Below are positions 1 to 7,594 of a DNA stretch of 16,726 nucleotides, in pieces (positions within the stretch are counted from its first letter, which is position 1; every line of letters starts with the position of its first letter). A program made the position numbers and the translations under genes. The stretch comes from an uncultured Cloacibacillus sp. Lineage in GTDB: Bacteria > Synergistota > Synergistia > Synergistales > Synergistaceae. Below the pieces are notes generated by a model. That model searched no databases. It was not told the DNA's origin and saw only the letters and a program-made list of their open reading frames with translations. The stretch lies in NCBI GenBank assembly GCA_934511335.1, contig CAKSWL010000013.1, forward strand, positions 1-16,726, given 5' to 3'.

Positions 1-659
1 GCTTTGAATTCCGCCTCTTTGGTCGACGGCCCCCAAGCTTCGGCGAGTATCCTGCCTTCTGCCGCGAGCCGCACTTTAAATTTTGAGGCGTGTTCCGGGC
101 CGGTACGCTCCACCGTCTCATAGGAGGGCACTCCCCTTCCCTGCCGCTGGAAGTATTCTTGCAGCTCCGTCTTCGGGTCTTTCGTGACGGCGGCCCCCCA
201 TATCTCCGGTTTTGTATTGAGGAAGTTCTCCACGGCTTCCGCCGCGCGGGTAAACCCCCCGTCAAGAAATATCGCGCCAAACAACGCCTCCACGCAGTCG
301 GCGGCGACGGAGTCGGTCGGGCCGGACTTTATGAGGCTCTTGCCGATCCTGATGAGGTTTTTGAGCCCCACCTCCGCGGCCCAGAGGTTCAGGCTGCTTT
401 TACAGACCAGCTGGGCGCGCAGCCGCGTGAGCCGCCCTTCGTCGTAGTCCGGGTATGAAAGGAAGAGCTTGTTGGAGGTGACGAGCTCAAGAACGGCGTC
501 GCCGAGAAATTCAAGCCTCTCGTTGAATTTGACGCCGTTTTCATTTGCGTATGAGGAATGGGTGAGAGCCTCCTGGAGAAGCTCCAGATCGTTGAATCGA
601 TATTGCAATTTTTCCTGAAGGGCGCGAAGAAGTTCTTCGCGCCCTCTCTCTGCTTTCAT
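1..659 (-). CDS. rnc: Ribonuclease III, 3' end cut by window edge
   Basis: Endoribonuclease that cuts double-stranded RNA, including rRNA precursors. My translation gives 219 residues before the window edge, against about 225-250 for the family, so only the last few residues are missing. The signature ERLEFLGDAV is at residues 47-56, with metal-binding E50 and D54; the second acidic pair is D121 and E124 in ADCVEALFGAIF. A dsRNA-binding domain begins near residue 155 with DPKTELQEYFQ. The ATG at 659 lies 2 bases after the fabF stop and has no strong Shine-Dalgarno sequence, so translation is probably coupled to fabF. rnc next to fabF/acpP is a common bacterial arrangement. Identification is secure; the exact start is slightly less so. 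Confidence 0.96.
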   Translation of the reverse strand, partial: MKAERGREELLRALQEKLQYRFNDLELLQEALTHSSYANENGVKFNERLEFLGDAVLELVTSNKLFLSYPDYDEGRLTRLRAQLVCKSSLNLWAAEVGLKNLIRIGKSLIKSGPTDSVAADCVEALFGAIFLDGGFTRAAEAVENFLNTKPEIWGAAVTKDPKTELQEYFQRQGRGVPSYETVERTGPEHASKFKVRLAAEGRILAEAWGPSTKEAEFK

Positions 660-661
660 TG

Positions 662-1918
662 TCAGTCTTTGCAGCTCTGTATAGCGAGCACGCCGTTGTG
701 TCCGCCGAAGCCGAAGTTGTTTATCAAGGCCCGGTCTATTTTCGCCTTTATCGCTTTGTTGGGTACGGTGTTAAGGTTGCAGTCCGGGTCGGGCGTTATC
801 TGGTTTATGGTCGGATGCACGATGCCGTCGTCTATCGCAAGCAGCGCGGCGATCGTCTCTATCGCTCCGGCGGCGCCAAGCGCGTGCCCCACCATCGATT
901 TTGTGGAGTGCACGAGGACCTTTTCAGCTGCCTCTTCACCCAGCAGGCGCTTTATCGCCAGCGTTTCCATTTTATCGTTGAGGGGTGTAGAGGTGCCGTG
1001 CGCGTTTATGAGCTCTATCTCTTCGGGCCGCCAGCCGGCTTTTTTGACGGCCATCGCCATCGCGCGGTACGCGCCGTCGCCGTCCGGGTCGGGGGCGGTG
1101 ATGTGGTGGGCGTCGCACGAGAGGCCGCAGCCCGTTACTTCCGCATATATATGCGCGCCGCGGGCTTTGGCGTGTCCGTACTCTTCAAAGACAAGTATTC
1201 CCGCGCCTTCGCCGATCACAAAGCCGTCGCGCTCCGCGTCGAAAGGCCGGGAGGCGTGCTTAGGGTCGTCGTTTCTGCCCGAAAGGGCTTTAAGTGAGGC
1301 GAAGCCCGCCGTGGCCAGCGGCGATACGGCCGCCTCCGAGCCGCCGGTGAGCATTATGTCGGCGTCGCCGCGCACGATGCAGTTGTAGGCCTCGCCCATG
1401 CTGTTGATCGAGCTTGCGCAGGCGGTGACAACGGCCATGTTGGGCCCCTTCGCGCCAAAGCGTATCGCGATGTAGGCCGCGGGCATGTTGGTGATCATCA
1501 TCGGCACCATGAAGGGGCTGACTCTGCCGGGGCCCTTTTCGTAGAGGACGCGCGAGTTCTCTTCGAGCGTGTGGATGCCGCCTTCGCCGCTTCCGACGCA
1601 GACGCCGAACATATTCTTATCGATCTTTTCTATTTCAAGTCCTGAATCTCTTACCGCCAGGTCCGCGGCCGCCGCCGCGAAGTGGATGACGCGGTCGGTG
1701 CGGCGCACCTCTTTTTTGTCAAGCCAGTTTTCGGGGTTGAAGTTTTTTACTTCGGCGGCGATTTTGGTGGTATGCTGGGCTGTATCAAATAAAGTGATGA
1801 AATCTGCGCCGTTCTCCCCGCGCTCAAGGGCGTTCCAGAATTCCTCTTTTCCGATCCCGATTGGGGTGACAGCACCGCAACCTGTGATTACCACTCTTTT
1901 GTCGTTCATTGGCGTCAT
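662..1918 (-). CDS. fabF: 3-oxoacyl-ACP synthase II (KAS II)
   Basis: Condenses malonyl-ACP with a growing acyl-ACP in the cytosolic type II fatty-acid elongation cycle. The 418-residue length is normal for the family. The thiolase-fold active site is complete: C167 in VVTACASS, H307 in NAHGTSTPLND, K340 and H345 in KSMVGHALGAAG. The C-terminal NFGFGGHN loop is also present. The ATG at 1918 is preferred because AGGAGGGAG lies 6 bases upstream of it; a second ATG three codons in would be too far from that site. It lies 55 bases after acpP, and the gap holds a stem-loop. It is followed 2 bases later by rnc. A KAS I (FabB) identity is less likely given the operon and sequence style. Confidence 0.97.
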   Translation of the reverse strand: MTPMNDKRVVITGCGAVTPIGIGKEEFWNALERGENGADFITLFDTAQHTTKIAAEVKNFNPENWLDKKEVRRTDRVIHFAAAAADLAVRDSGLEIEKIDKNMFGVCVGSGEGGIHTLEENSRVLYEKGPGRVSPFMVPMMITNMPAAYIAIRFGAKGPNMAVVTACASSINSMGEAYNCIVRGDADIMLTGGSEAAVSPLATAGFASLKALSGRNDDPKHASRPFDAERDGFVIGEGAGILVFEEYGHAKARGAHIYAEVTGCGLSCDAHHITAPDPDGDGAYRAMAMAVKKAGWRPEEIELINAHGTSTPLNDKMETLAIKRLLGEEAAEKVLVHSTKSMVGHALGAAGAIETIAALLAIDDGIVHPTINQITPDPDCNLNTVPNKAIKAKIDRALINNFGFGGHNGVLAIQSCKD

Positions 1919-1964
1919 AGGCTCCCTCCTGTATAAGAGGGGGGACTACGCAGAGCAGTCCCCC
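1919..1964 (-). promoter_or_regulatory. Stem-loop and possible SD-sequestering hairpin between acpP and fabF
   Basis: In the transcript, GGGGGACT (1964-1957) pairs perfectly with AGTCCCCC (1947-1940) around a 9-base loop. No U-run follows, so it is not a standard terminator. Just downstream, CCCTC (1941-1937) can pair with GAGGG (1928-1924), which lies inside the fabF Shine-Dalgarno sequence. The two structures share bases 1940-1941, so they partly compete. This could be a processing or stability element that raises acpP mRNA over fabF, or a translational control. The structure is seen; the function is inferred. Confidence 0.45.
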
Positions 1965-1973
1965 AATGCTTTG

Positions 1974-2225
1974 TTAGTCTTCGACTGCAAGCTTCGTCTT
2001 GACGTATTCCATCGCCTCGCCGACGGTCGTCAGTTTTTCGGCGTCCTCATCGGGGATCTCGATGTCAAATTCTTCTTCGATGCCCATGATGAGCTCGACG
2101 ATGTCAAGTGAATCGGCGCCGAGGTCCTCGACAAACGAGGCCTCCGGCTTGATCTGATCCTCTTCGGCGTTGAGGCGGTCCATAACGATTTCCTTAAGTT
2201 TGCTCTGTACTTCTTCCATCTTCAT
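1974..2225 (-). CDS. acpP: Acyl carrier protein
   Basis: Small acidic four-helix carrier that holds acyl chains on a 4'-phosphopantetheine arm during fatty-acid synthesis. At 83 residues it is normal in size. The attachment serine is S39 in the signature [13 protein letters not shown]. The holo form is made by a phosphopantetheinyl transferase that is not in this window. The ATG at 2225 has AAAGGAGA about 10 bases upstream; a second in-frame ATG two codons later is possible but further from that site. The gene sits between fabG (82-base gap) and fabF (55-base gap), the two widest gaps of an otherwise overlapping operon. Both gaps hold potential stem-loops, which fits separate tuning of its dosage. 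Confidence 0.98.
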   Translation of the reverse strand: MKMEEVQSKLKEIVMDRLNAEEDQIKPEASFVEDLGADSLDIVELIMGIEEEFDIEIPDEDAEKLTTVGEAMEYVKTKLAVED

Positions 2226-2245
2226 AGTTGTCTCTCTCCTTTACG

Positions 2246-2295
2246 AGTTTACGTTCTTTGTTTTTTGTCTATGTCAAAAGCCTGTCTTTGGCTTT
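2246..2295 (-). promoter_or_regulatory. Possible internal promoter and hairpin upstream of acpP
   Basis: A perfect TTGACA (2277-2272) is followed by an A-rich stretch, but no good -10 sits at 17 bases (ACGTAA). TAAACT at 2251-2246 has 4 of 6 consensus bases at a long 20-base spacing. A 6-bp hairpin, AAAGCC and GGCTTT (2277-2295), overlaps the -35 and has no U-run behind it. An extra acpP promoter is biologically reasonable, but the support is weak. Confidence 0.28.
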
Positions 2296-2307
2296 GCAAC
2301 CGTTTTA

Positions 2308-3045
2308 CTACATCGTGATGCCGCCGTCAACTGCGATTACCTGTCCCTGTATATAGGAGGCCTCTTCAGAGGCGAGAAAGGCGGCCAGCCCCGCCACATC
2401 CTGCGGCGTCCCGGGACGGCCCGCCGGTATCGATTCGACGAATTTTTCCTTGAGCTCCTCGGAGAGGACGGCGGTCATATCCGTTTCGATGAAGCCCGGC
2501 GCGATCGCGTTGGCGGTGATGCCTTTTGCCGCGACTTCGCGCGCGAGGCTCTTGATGAAACCGATCATGCCGGCCTTCGCCGCCGCGTAGTTGCATTGTC
2601 CCGCGCTCCCGCGCAGCGCGTTGACGGAGGTGATGGCGATGATGCGTCCCCAGCGTCCTTTGAGCATCGGGCGCACCGCCTCTTTCGCGCAGTAGAAGAG
2701 CGAGCTGAGGTCAGTGTCGATAACGTCGTCCCATTCCGTCTCTTTCATGCGCATAAGGAGGCTGTCTTTCGTGACGCCGGCGTTGCAGACGAGGATATCT
2801 ACGGCGCCCAGCTGCTCTGAGACCGTTTTAAACATCTCTTTCACTTCGGCGGCGTCGCTGACGTCCGCCTTGACGGCCACCGCGTCGCGGCCCAGCGCCC
2901 GTATTTCAGCGACGGTCTCCTTTGCGGGCCCCTCGGAGCGGCTGTAGTTGACGGCCACGGAACAGCCGTTCTTCGCCAGCGCAAGCGCGATAGCGCGGCC
3001 GATGCCGCGGCCCGCGCCGGTCACGAGAGCTACCCGCTTATCCAT
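2308..3045 (-). CDS. fabG: 3-oxoacyl-ACP reductase
   Basis: NADPH-dependent short-chain dehydrogenase that reduces 3-oxoacyl-ACP to 3-hydroxyacyl-ACP. Its 245 residues are typical. The cofactor loop TGAGRGIG is at residues 9-16 and CNAG at 87-90. Catalytic S140, Y153 and K157 are present (the YAAAK signature). The usual active-site Asn of the NLSS motif is Asp here: residues 110-115 read DTDLSS, confirmed in the DNA as a GAC codon. The start overlaps the last 8 bases of fabD and has GAGG 8 bases upstream. Position between fabD and acpP supports FabG rather than another SDR. Confidence 0.96.
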   Translation of the reverse strand: MDKRVALVTGAGRGIGRAIALALAKNGCSVAVNYSRSEGPAKETVAEIRALGRDAVAVKADVSDAAEVKEMFKTVSEQLGAVDILVCNAGVTKDSLLMRMKETEWDDVIDTDLSSLFYCAKEAVRPMLKGRWGRIIAITSVNALRGSAGQCNYAAAKAGMIGFIKSLAREVAAKGITANAIAPGFIETDMTAVLSEELKEKFVESIPAGRPGTPQDVAGLAAFLASEEASYIQGQVIAVDGGITM

Positions 3046-3991
3046 CTTTCAAACCTCTGAGGTAATCCGCCGCGGACATGAGCTCCTCAGAGTTTGAGAC
3101 CGCATAGGGGCGTTTACCTCTGCATATTTTTCTTACCAGTCCGGAGAGGACGCTGCCGGGGCCAAGCTCGATATATCCCTCGACGCCCTCGCTCTCCATC
3201 TCCAAGACCGACTGCGACCACATCACGGGCGAAAAGGTCTGGTTGTAAAGGGCCTCGCGCACAGCGGGGACCTTCTGCACCGGGCGCGCGTTGGCGTTGG
3301 CGATGATGGGGAATTTCGGCTCGTGCCACTCGATGTCTTTGAAGGCCTCTTTCAACTTGTTCGCCACCGGGCGCATCAGGTCGCAGTGGAAGGGGGCGCT
3401 CACTCTCAGCGGCACGACCTTCGCGGTGTACTTCTGTTCGATGAGGGAGACGGCGCGGGCCACCGCCCCCGCGTGTCCGGAGATGACGATCTGCGTCGGC
3501 GCGTTGATGTTAGCCGCCTGACAGACCTCCCCCGCCGCCGCCTCGGCGCAGATGGCGCTGACGTCGGGAAGTTCCATCCCGATTATCGCCGCCATGGAGC
3601 CCATCCCGAGCGGGACGGCGTCCTGCATGAGGCCGCCGCGCCGGTGGACTAGGCGCACGCCGTCCCGCAGCGAGAGCGCGCCGGCGGCGACGAGGGCCGT
3701 GTACTCGCCCAAGCTGTGCCCGGCCATGCATAAGGGCTCGACCGCGGTACCCAGCTCCTGTTCGAGCGCCCTGAACATCGCGACGCTGACGGTGAGGATC
3801 GCCGGCTGGGTGATCTCCGTATGGGCCAGCTCTTCCGGGGTCCCGTTGAATATTATGTCGCTTAAGGAAAATCCCAAAGCCTCGTCGGCTTCGTCGAATA
3901 TCCTCTTCGCCGAGACGTAACGATCGTAGATCTCTTTTCCCATCCCGGGACGCTGCGCGCCCTGGCCGGGAAATATCATTGCATACTTCAT
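3038..3991 (-). CDS. fabD: Malonyl-CoA:ACP transacylase
   Basis: Moves malonyl from CoA to AcpP, supplying the extender unit for FabH and FabF. Length is 317 residues, normal for the family. FPGQGAQ at residues 7-13 forms the oxyanion loop. The nucleophile is S93 in GHSLGEYTAL, R118 is the likely malonyl carboxylate ligand in RRGGLMQ, and H202 in SAPFHCDLM completes the dyad. The ATG at 3991 overlaps the fabK stop as ATGA, and a GAGG site lies 8 bases upstream. The 3' end overlaps fabG by 8 bases. Substrate supply links it to FapR, whose known effector in Bacillus is malonyl-CoA. Confidence 0.97.
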   Translation of the reverse strand: MKYAMIFPGQGAQRPGMGKEIYDRYVSAKRIFDEADEALGFSLSDIIFNGTPEELAHTEITQPAILTVSVAMFRALEQELGTAVEPLCMAGHSLGEYTALVAAGALSLRDGVRLVHRRGGLMQDAVPLGMGSMAAIIGMELPDVSAICAEAAAGEVCQAANINAPTQIVISGHAGAVARAVSLIEQKYTAKVVPLRVSAPFHCDLMRPVANKLKEAFKDIEWHEPKFPIIANANARPVQKVPAVREALYNQTFSPVMWSQSVLEMESEGVEGYIELGPGSVLSGLVRKICRGKRPYAVSNSEELMSAADYLRGLKDG

Positions 3992-4935
3992 CCGCTATAC
4001 CTCGTCATTCCTAAAAAGATGTTGTTCATCTGAGAGACGATGCTCTCAATAATGACGGCCGCCGGCTCGATGGCATGGACGAGCCCCGCGGACTGCCCAG
4101 CCATCAGGGAGCCCATCTCGGCATCCCCTTCGACGACGGCAAGGCGCAGCTTTCCCGCGCCGAGAGCCTCAAGCTCTTCCGCGGGAGCGCCCTTTTTTTC
4201 TAGTTCTTCGTATTGCTTGATAAATTTATTTTTTATCGCGCGCACCGGATGTCCGAGCGAGCGGCCGGTAACCGCCGTGGCCCGGTCATTGGCCATGACG
4301 ATCTTCCGCTTATAGTTGATGTGGGCATTGCACTCTTCGGCGCAGACAAACCGCGTTCCCACCTGCACGCCGCTTGCGCCGAGCGCGAAGGCCGCCGCCG
4401 CCCCGCGTCCGTCGGCGATGCCGCCCGCGGCGATGACGGGAATATCCACCGCATCGGCTATTTGCGGCACCAAGTTCATCGTCGTTGTTTCGCCGATATG
4501 CCCGCCGGCCTCGGTCCCCTCGGCGATCACCGCGTCGGCCCCCTGCTTGGCGATCCGCCCCGCGTGGGAGACGGAGGCGACGACGGGGATCACCGTCGTG
4601 CCGAGCGGCTTGAGTCTGTCGAGCACCTTGCCCGGCATCCCTGCGCCCGTGGTCACGACCGGGACGCCGTATTTCACGGCAAGCTCGATCGCGTCGCCGG
4701 CGGTGGGCGACAGCAGCATGATGTTGAGCCCAAACGGCTTATCGGTCAGCGTTCTGATCCTCAACAGCTGCCGCTCCAAAAGTTCGGGCGGCATATTGGC
4801 CGCCGCGATGACCCCCAAGCCGCCGCCGTTGCTGACCGCGGCGGCAAGATCTGCGTCGGCGACCCAGGCCATACCGCCTTGAATGATAGGATATTTGATT
4901 TTCAGCAGCCTTGTTATTGGATTATTTTCAAACAT
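3988..4935 (-). CDS. fabK: Enoyl-ACP reductase II (FMN-dependent)
   Basis: Flavoprotein that reduces trans-2-enoyl-ACP in the last step of each elongation cycle. It is unrelated to the SDR-type FabI and so is generally insensitive to triclosan. The 315-residue chain has the 2-nitropropane dioxygenase/FabK TIM-barrel pattern: PIIQGGMAW near 16-24, the GTEAGGH active-site loop with H146 (equivalent to the catalytic His of the pneumococcal enzyme), AAGGIADGRG around 173-182, and GVQVGTRF. The start at 4935 has AAGGAG 7 bases upstream, and this site overlaps the fabH stop. The stop overlaps fabD. The operon context makes FabK far more likely than a nitronate monooxygenase. Confidence 0.95.
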   Translation of the reverse strand: MFENNPITRLLKIKYPIIQGGMAWVADADLAAAVSNGGGLGVIAAANMPPELLERQLLRIRTLTDKPFGLNIMLLSPTAGDAIELAVKYGVPVVTTGAGMPGKVLDRLKPLGTTVIPVVASVSHAGRIAKQGADAVIAEGTEAGGHIGETTTMNLVPQIADAVDIPVIAAGGIADGRGAAAAFALGASGVQVGTRFVCAEECNAHINYKRKIVMANDRATAVTGRSLGHPVRAIKNKFIKQYEELEKKGAPAEELEALGAGKLRLAVVEGDAEMGSLMAGQSAGLVHAIEPAAVIIESIVSQMNNIFLGMTRYSG

Positions 4936-4946
4936 CGAATATCTCC

Positions 4947-5915
4947 TTACGCCTCGTAAAGCAGCGCGCCAAGCGTCATCCCCGCGCCGAAGGCGGTGAA
5001 CAGGACCTTCTCGCCGCTTCTTAGGCGTCCCTCCTTCATCGCCTCGTCGAGAGTGACCACTAAGGAGGCGGCGGAGGTGTTGCCATAATTGTCAAGGTTG
5101 ATCATGGTCCGGTCCGTCGAAACGCCCAGACGCTTAAAGAGGCTGTCGATTATTCTGGTGTTGGCCTGATGCAGCACCCAGAAATCTATTTCACTGGGGG
5201 CGACGCCCGATCTCTCGCAGAAACCTTTGATGAAGGGGGGCAGGTGGGTATTGACGAAGCGAAAGACCTCCGCCCCCTTCATGCGCAGCACGGGAGAGGG
5301 ACGGCCCTCTTCTTTGTCGATCGAGATCAGGTCATATTTGGCGCCGTCCGCCATGACCTCGCCGGCGACGAAGCGGGGGCCCCCCTCCTCGGAGCGCGTG
5401 AGGACGCAGGCGCCGGCGCCGTCGCCGAAGAGGATGCAGGTCGAACGGTCGTTCCAGTCCAGAACGCTCGCAAAATCTTCAGCGCCGATTACGAGCACGT
5501 TGTTCCAAACCCCGGCGGCGATGCCGCCGATCGCCGTGAGCATCGCCGTGAGGCTGGCCGTGCAGCCGGCAAAAACGTCGTAAGCGCCGGCGTTCTTCGC
5601 CCCCAGTTTGCCTTGCACCTTAGCCGAGGTGCAGGGGCAATAGGTATCCGGCGTATTGGTGGCGACGATGACAAGGTCGAGCTCGTCGGGGCGCAATCCG
5701 GCCTCTTCCAGCGCTGCGAGCCCCGCTTTGCAGGCCAGGTCGCTGCACTTTTCATCATCCGCGGCAAAGTGGCGTTTTTTGATGCCGGAGCGGCTCTGTA
5801 TCCATTCGTCGCTGGTGTCAAGGAATTTTTCAAAATCAAAGTTGGTCATTGTCTTTTCCGGGATATATTTCCCCGTCCCCGCGATCTTCACGGGGTATCC
5901 GTTAATCATTGCCAT
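4947..5915 (-). CDS. fabH: 3-oxoacyl-ACP synthase III (KAS III)
   Basis: Starts fatty-acid synthesis by condensing an acyl-CoA primer with malonyl-ACP. Length is 322 residues, typical. The Cys-His-Asn triad is visible: C118 in DVFAGCTASL, H249 in VLHQANTRI and N279 in NYGNTSAAS. The C-terminal GAGMTLGALLYE is characteristic. The first ATG (5915) has GAGGAG 6 bases upstream and is chosen over another ATG two codons later. The start lies inside the end of plsX (14-base overlap), implying translational coupling. Primer preference (straight or branched chain) cannot be read with confidence. Confidence 0.97.
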   Translation of the reverse strand: MAMINGYPVKIAGTGKYIPEKTMTNFDFEKFLDTSDEWIQSRSGIKKRHFAADDEKCSDLACKAGLAALEEAGLRPDELDLVIVATNTPDTYCPCTSAKVQGKLGAKNAGAYDVFAGCTASLTAMLTAIGGIAAGVWNNVLVIGAEDFASVLDWNDRSTCILFGDGAGACVLTRSEEGGPRFVAGEVMADGAKYDLISIDKEEGRPSPVLRMKGAEVFRFVNTHLPPFIKGFCERSGVAPSEIDFWVLHQANTRIIDSLFKRLGVSTDRTMINLDNYGNTSAASLVVTLDEAMKEGRLRSGEKVLFTAFGAGMTLGALLYEA

Positions 5916-6915
5916 TTTCTGCTCCTCGCGCTATCTCTTCTCTTATCCGGTCAACGCCGTTGCGTTCTATAAAATTGGCCGCTCCCGTGACGGCGTGCGA
6001 TATGGCGTTTGCCTTGGAGCGTCCGTGTACCTTGACGACGCTCCCGTTGACGCCGAGCACCGGGGAACCGCCGTATTTTTCCCAGTCGAAACGGCCCATC
6101 ACTCGTTTCATCGCGGGCCACATAAAGAAAAGTCCGATCTTCGGCAGCGCATGGTGGAGATATTCCTCCTTAAACTGGCTCTTCAGCAGCTCGCCGAGCC
6201 CTTCGCCGAACTTTATAATGACGTTGCCGGTAAAACCGTCGCAGATGACTACGTCCGACACTCCGTTTGGGATATCCTTACCCTCGGCGTACCCCTGAAA
6301 ATTGAGGCTGCTCGCCTCGATCAGCTCCCGCGCCGCCGAGATGACATCGTCTCCCTTGGTCGTCTCTTCGCCGTTGCTGAGCAGGCGCACAGAGGGGGTT
6401 TCCACATTTTGGAAGAGCTTCATATAAATCGAGCCCATCTGCGCGAACTGCAGCAGGTTTATCGGCTTGCAGCGCACCGTGCCGCCCACGTCCATCAGGA
6501 GGGTCGACCTGTTCAGCACCGGCAGCACCGCACCCAGCCCGGGGCGGTCGATCCCCGGGATGCGCCCGAGGAGGAGCACCGCGCCGGCGGCGATCGCCCC
6601 CGTATTGCCGGAAGAAACGATGCCGTCAGCCTCCTTGGAGCGGACCATCTCGACCCCGATGACGAGGCTGGAACGTTTTTTTCTTCTGATCGACAGAGAA
6701 GGCGAATCGCTGCCGCTTATCACCTCGTCCGTATGGACGATATCGAGCCGGGAGCGCACGTTTTTTTCAGCCTTGTCGATGAGCGGTCTTATCTTCTCGC
6801 TGTCGCCTACAAGCGCAATCGAGAGATGAGGTTTCTCTCTGCAGGCAAGAATCGCGCCTTTGCACGGTTCTTCGGGAGCGTGGTCTCCGCCCATCGCATC
6901 CAGTGCTATCAGCAT
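5902..6915 (-). CDS. plsX: Phosphate acyltransferase PlsX
   Basis: Converts acyl-ACP and phosphate to acyl-phosphate, which PlsY uses to acylate glycerol-3-phosphate at the membrane. I chose the ATG at 6915, giving 337 residues beginning MLIALDAMGGDHAP, the classic PlsX N-terminus, with GGGGGA about 8 bases upstream. The frame stays open much further upstream, to 7245, but that part only shadows fapR. Visible motifs include SSGNTGA, LLLGRIPGIDRP and CDGFTGNV. The normally well conserved DVGAN motif reads DVGGT, and the next residues TVRCKP also differ. The gene overlaps fapR by 7 bases and fabH by 14. Confidence 0.95.
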   Translation of the reverse strand: MLIALDAMGGDHAPEEPCKGAILACREKPHLSIALVGDSEKIRPLIDKAEKNVRSRLDIVHTDEVISGSDSPSLSIRRKKRSSLVIGVEMVRSKEADGIVSSGNTGAIAAGAVLLLGRIPGIDRPGLGAVLPVLNRSTLLMDVGGTVRCKPINLLQFAQMGSIYMKLFQNVETPSVRLLSNGEETTKGDDVISAARELIEASSLNFQGYAEGKDIPNGVSDVVICDGFTGNVIIKFGEGLGELLKSQFKEEYLHHALPKIGLFFMWPAMKRVMGRFDWEKYGGSPVLGVNGSVVKVHGRSKANAISHAVTGAANFIERNGVDRIREEIARGAENGND

Positions 6916-7499
6916 ATTTCGTCCCCCAATTTTTCGTTGTTGTGAGCATCTATCGCGGCGACCACAAAGCGTCCGACAAATATTTCCCTCTCGCCGATGC
7001 GCGAATGGACGCTTACGACATATTTGTTTCCCTTGTGCGTACCGACCTTTGACCTGGCGATTATCTTCTCTCCCAAATATGAAGGCCGGCAGTATTTGAG
7101 GCGCGCCGTCGCAACTACTACCATCTCGGCGTCTATCGTCGCGATCGCCAGCGAAGCCGCCTGTGCGTAGATGTAATAATCGCCGACCATCTCCGTCTGC
7201 CGGAAGGCCATATCGGGATTTGTGGAAAGCATCGACAGGGCCCATTTGTTGGGCTCAAGCCCGACAAGCTCGCCCACGACCTCGTCCGCGCAAAGCGACT
7301 TCAGGCGGCTCGTGGCGTGCTCCGCCATCGAACGCATCCGCTCGCGCAGCTCGGGGATCGCAAGCAGCCCCCTGTCAAGACGGACGGTGCTGAGGCTGAC
7401 GCCGAGCGCGGAGGAAATCTCCTCGTCAGTCATCAGAGGATTTGACTCTATCAGTTTTACAAGCTGCCTGTGCCTCTCTTTTCTGCCTTCCGAACGCAT
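6909..7499 (-). CDS. fapR: FapR-type transcriptional regulator of lipid synthesis
   Basis: DNA-binding repressor expected to control the fab/plsX operon that it leads. The 196 residues hold an N-terminal helix-turn-helix (about 22-45, TDEEISSALGVS then TVRLDR), the IPELRER linker (48-54), and a hotdog-fold effector domain from about residue 70. It aligns without gaps to my recollection of Bacillus subtilis FapR across residues 99-117. In that alignment three residues reported to contact or affect malonyl-CoA are changed: R106 to G, G107 to D and N115 to A, while F99 is kept. The start has AAGGAG 6 bases upstream. It lies about 75 bases downstream of a promoter carrying palindromes. Autoregulation is inferred; the ligand may not be malonyl-CoA alone. 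Confidence 0.9.
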   Translation of the reverse strand: MRSEGRKERHRQLVKLIESNPLMTDEEISSALGVSLSTVRLDRGLLAIPELRERMRSMAEHATSRLKSLCADEVVGELVGLEPNKWALSMLSTNPDMAFRQTEMVGDYYIYAQAASLAIATIDAEMVVVATARLKYCRPSYLGEKIIARSKVGTHKGNKYVVSVHSRIGEREIFVGRFVVAAIDAHNNEKLGDEIC

Positions 7500-7546
7500 T
7501 TGCTTCTCCTTAAAGAAACATTTTTTATAATTGCCCTCTGCCCTTA

Positions 7547-7594
7547 CAGCTCAATTAAGAGCTGGTCATAACACCAGACAAGATATTATATCTT
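7547..7594. promoter_or_regulatory. Cluster of three palindromes, candidate FapR operators
   Basis: Three perfect inverted repeats lie in 48 bases: AAGATATTATATCTT (7580-7594, over the -10), CTGGTCATAACACCAG (7562-7577, over the predicted start) and CAGCTCAATTAAGAGCTG (7547-7564). The last two overlap by 3 bases. Their placement over the -10 and start point suits a repressor. None obviously matches the TTAGTACC-type Bacillus FapR half-site, as I remember it. Which of them, if any, binds FapR is unknown. Confidence 0.5.

Noticed and set aside
558..1388. A 276-codon plus-strand open frame opposite fabF and rnc
   Set aside because: Shadow of fabF; Ser/Ala/Pro-rich translation with no recognisable domain.
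5656..6945. A 429-codon open frame on the plus strand across fabH and plsX
   Set aside because: It is antisense to two well-supported genes, has low-complexity Arg/His/Ala-rich translation and no family motif; typical of GC-rich coding DNA.
6916..7245. An N-terminal extension of plsX by about 110 codons
   Set aside because: It overlaps fapR throughout, is Arg/Asp/Gly-rich and lacks PlsX similarity; the ATG at 6915 gives the standard N-terminus and has a G-rich ribosome site.
7585..7590. TATAAT as the -10 of fapR
   Set aside because: It is only 12 bases from TTGACA, too short for a sigma-70 pair; TATCTT at 17 bases fits better, although TATAAT with another -35 is not excluded.
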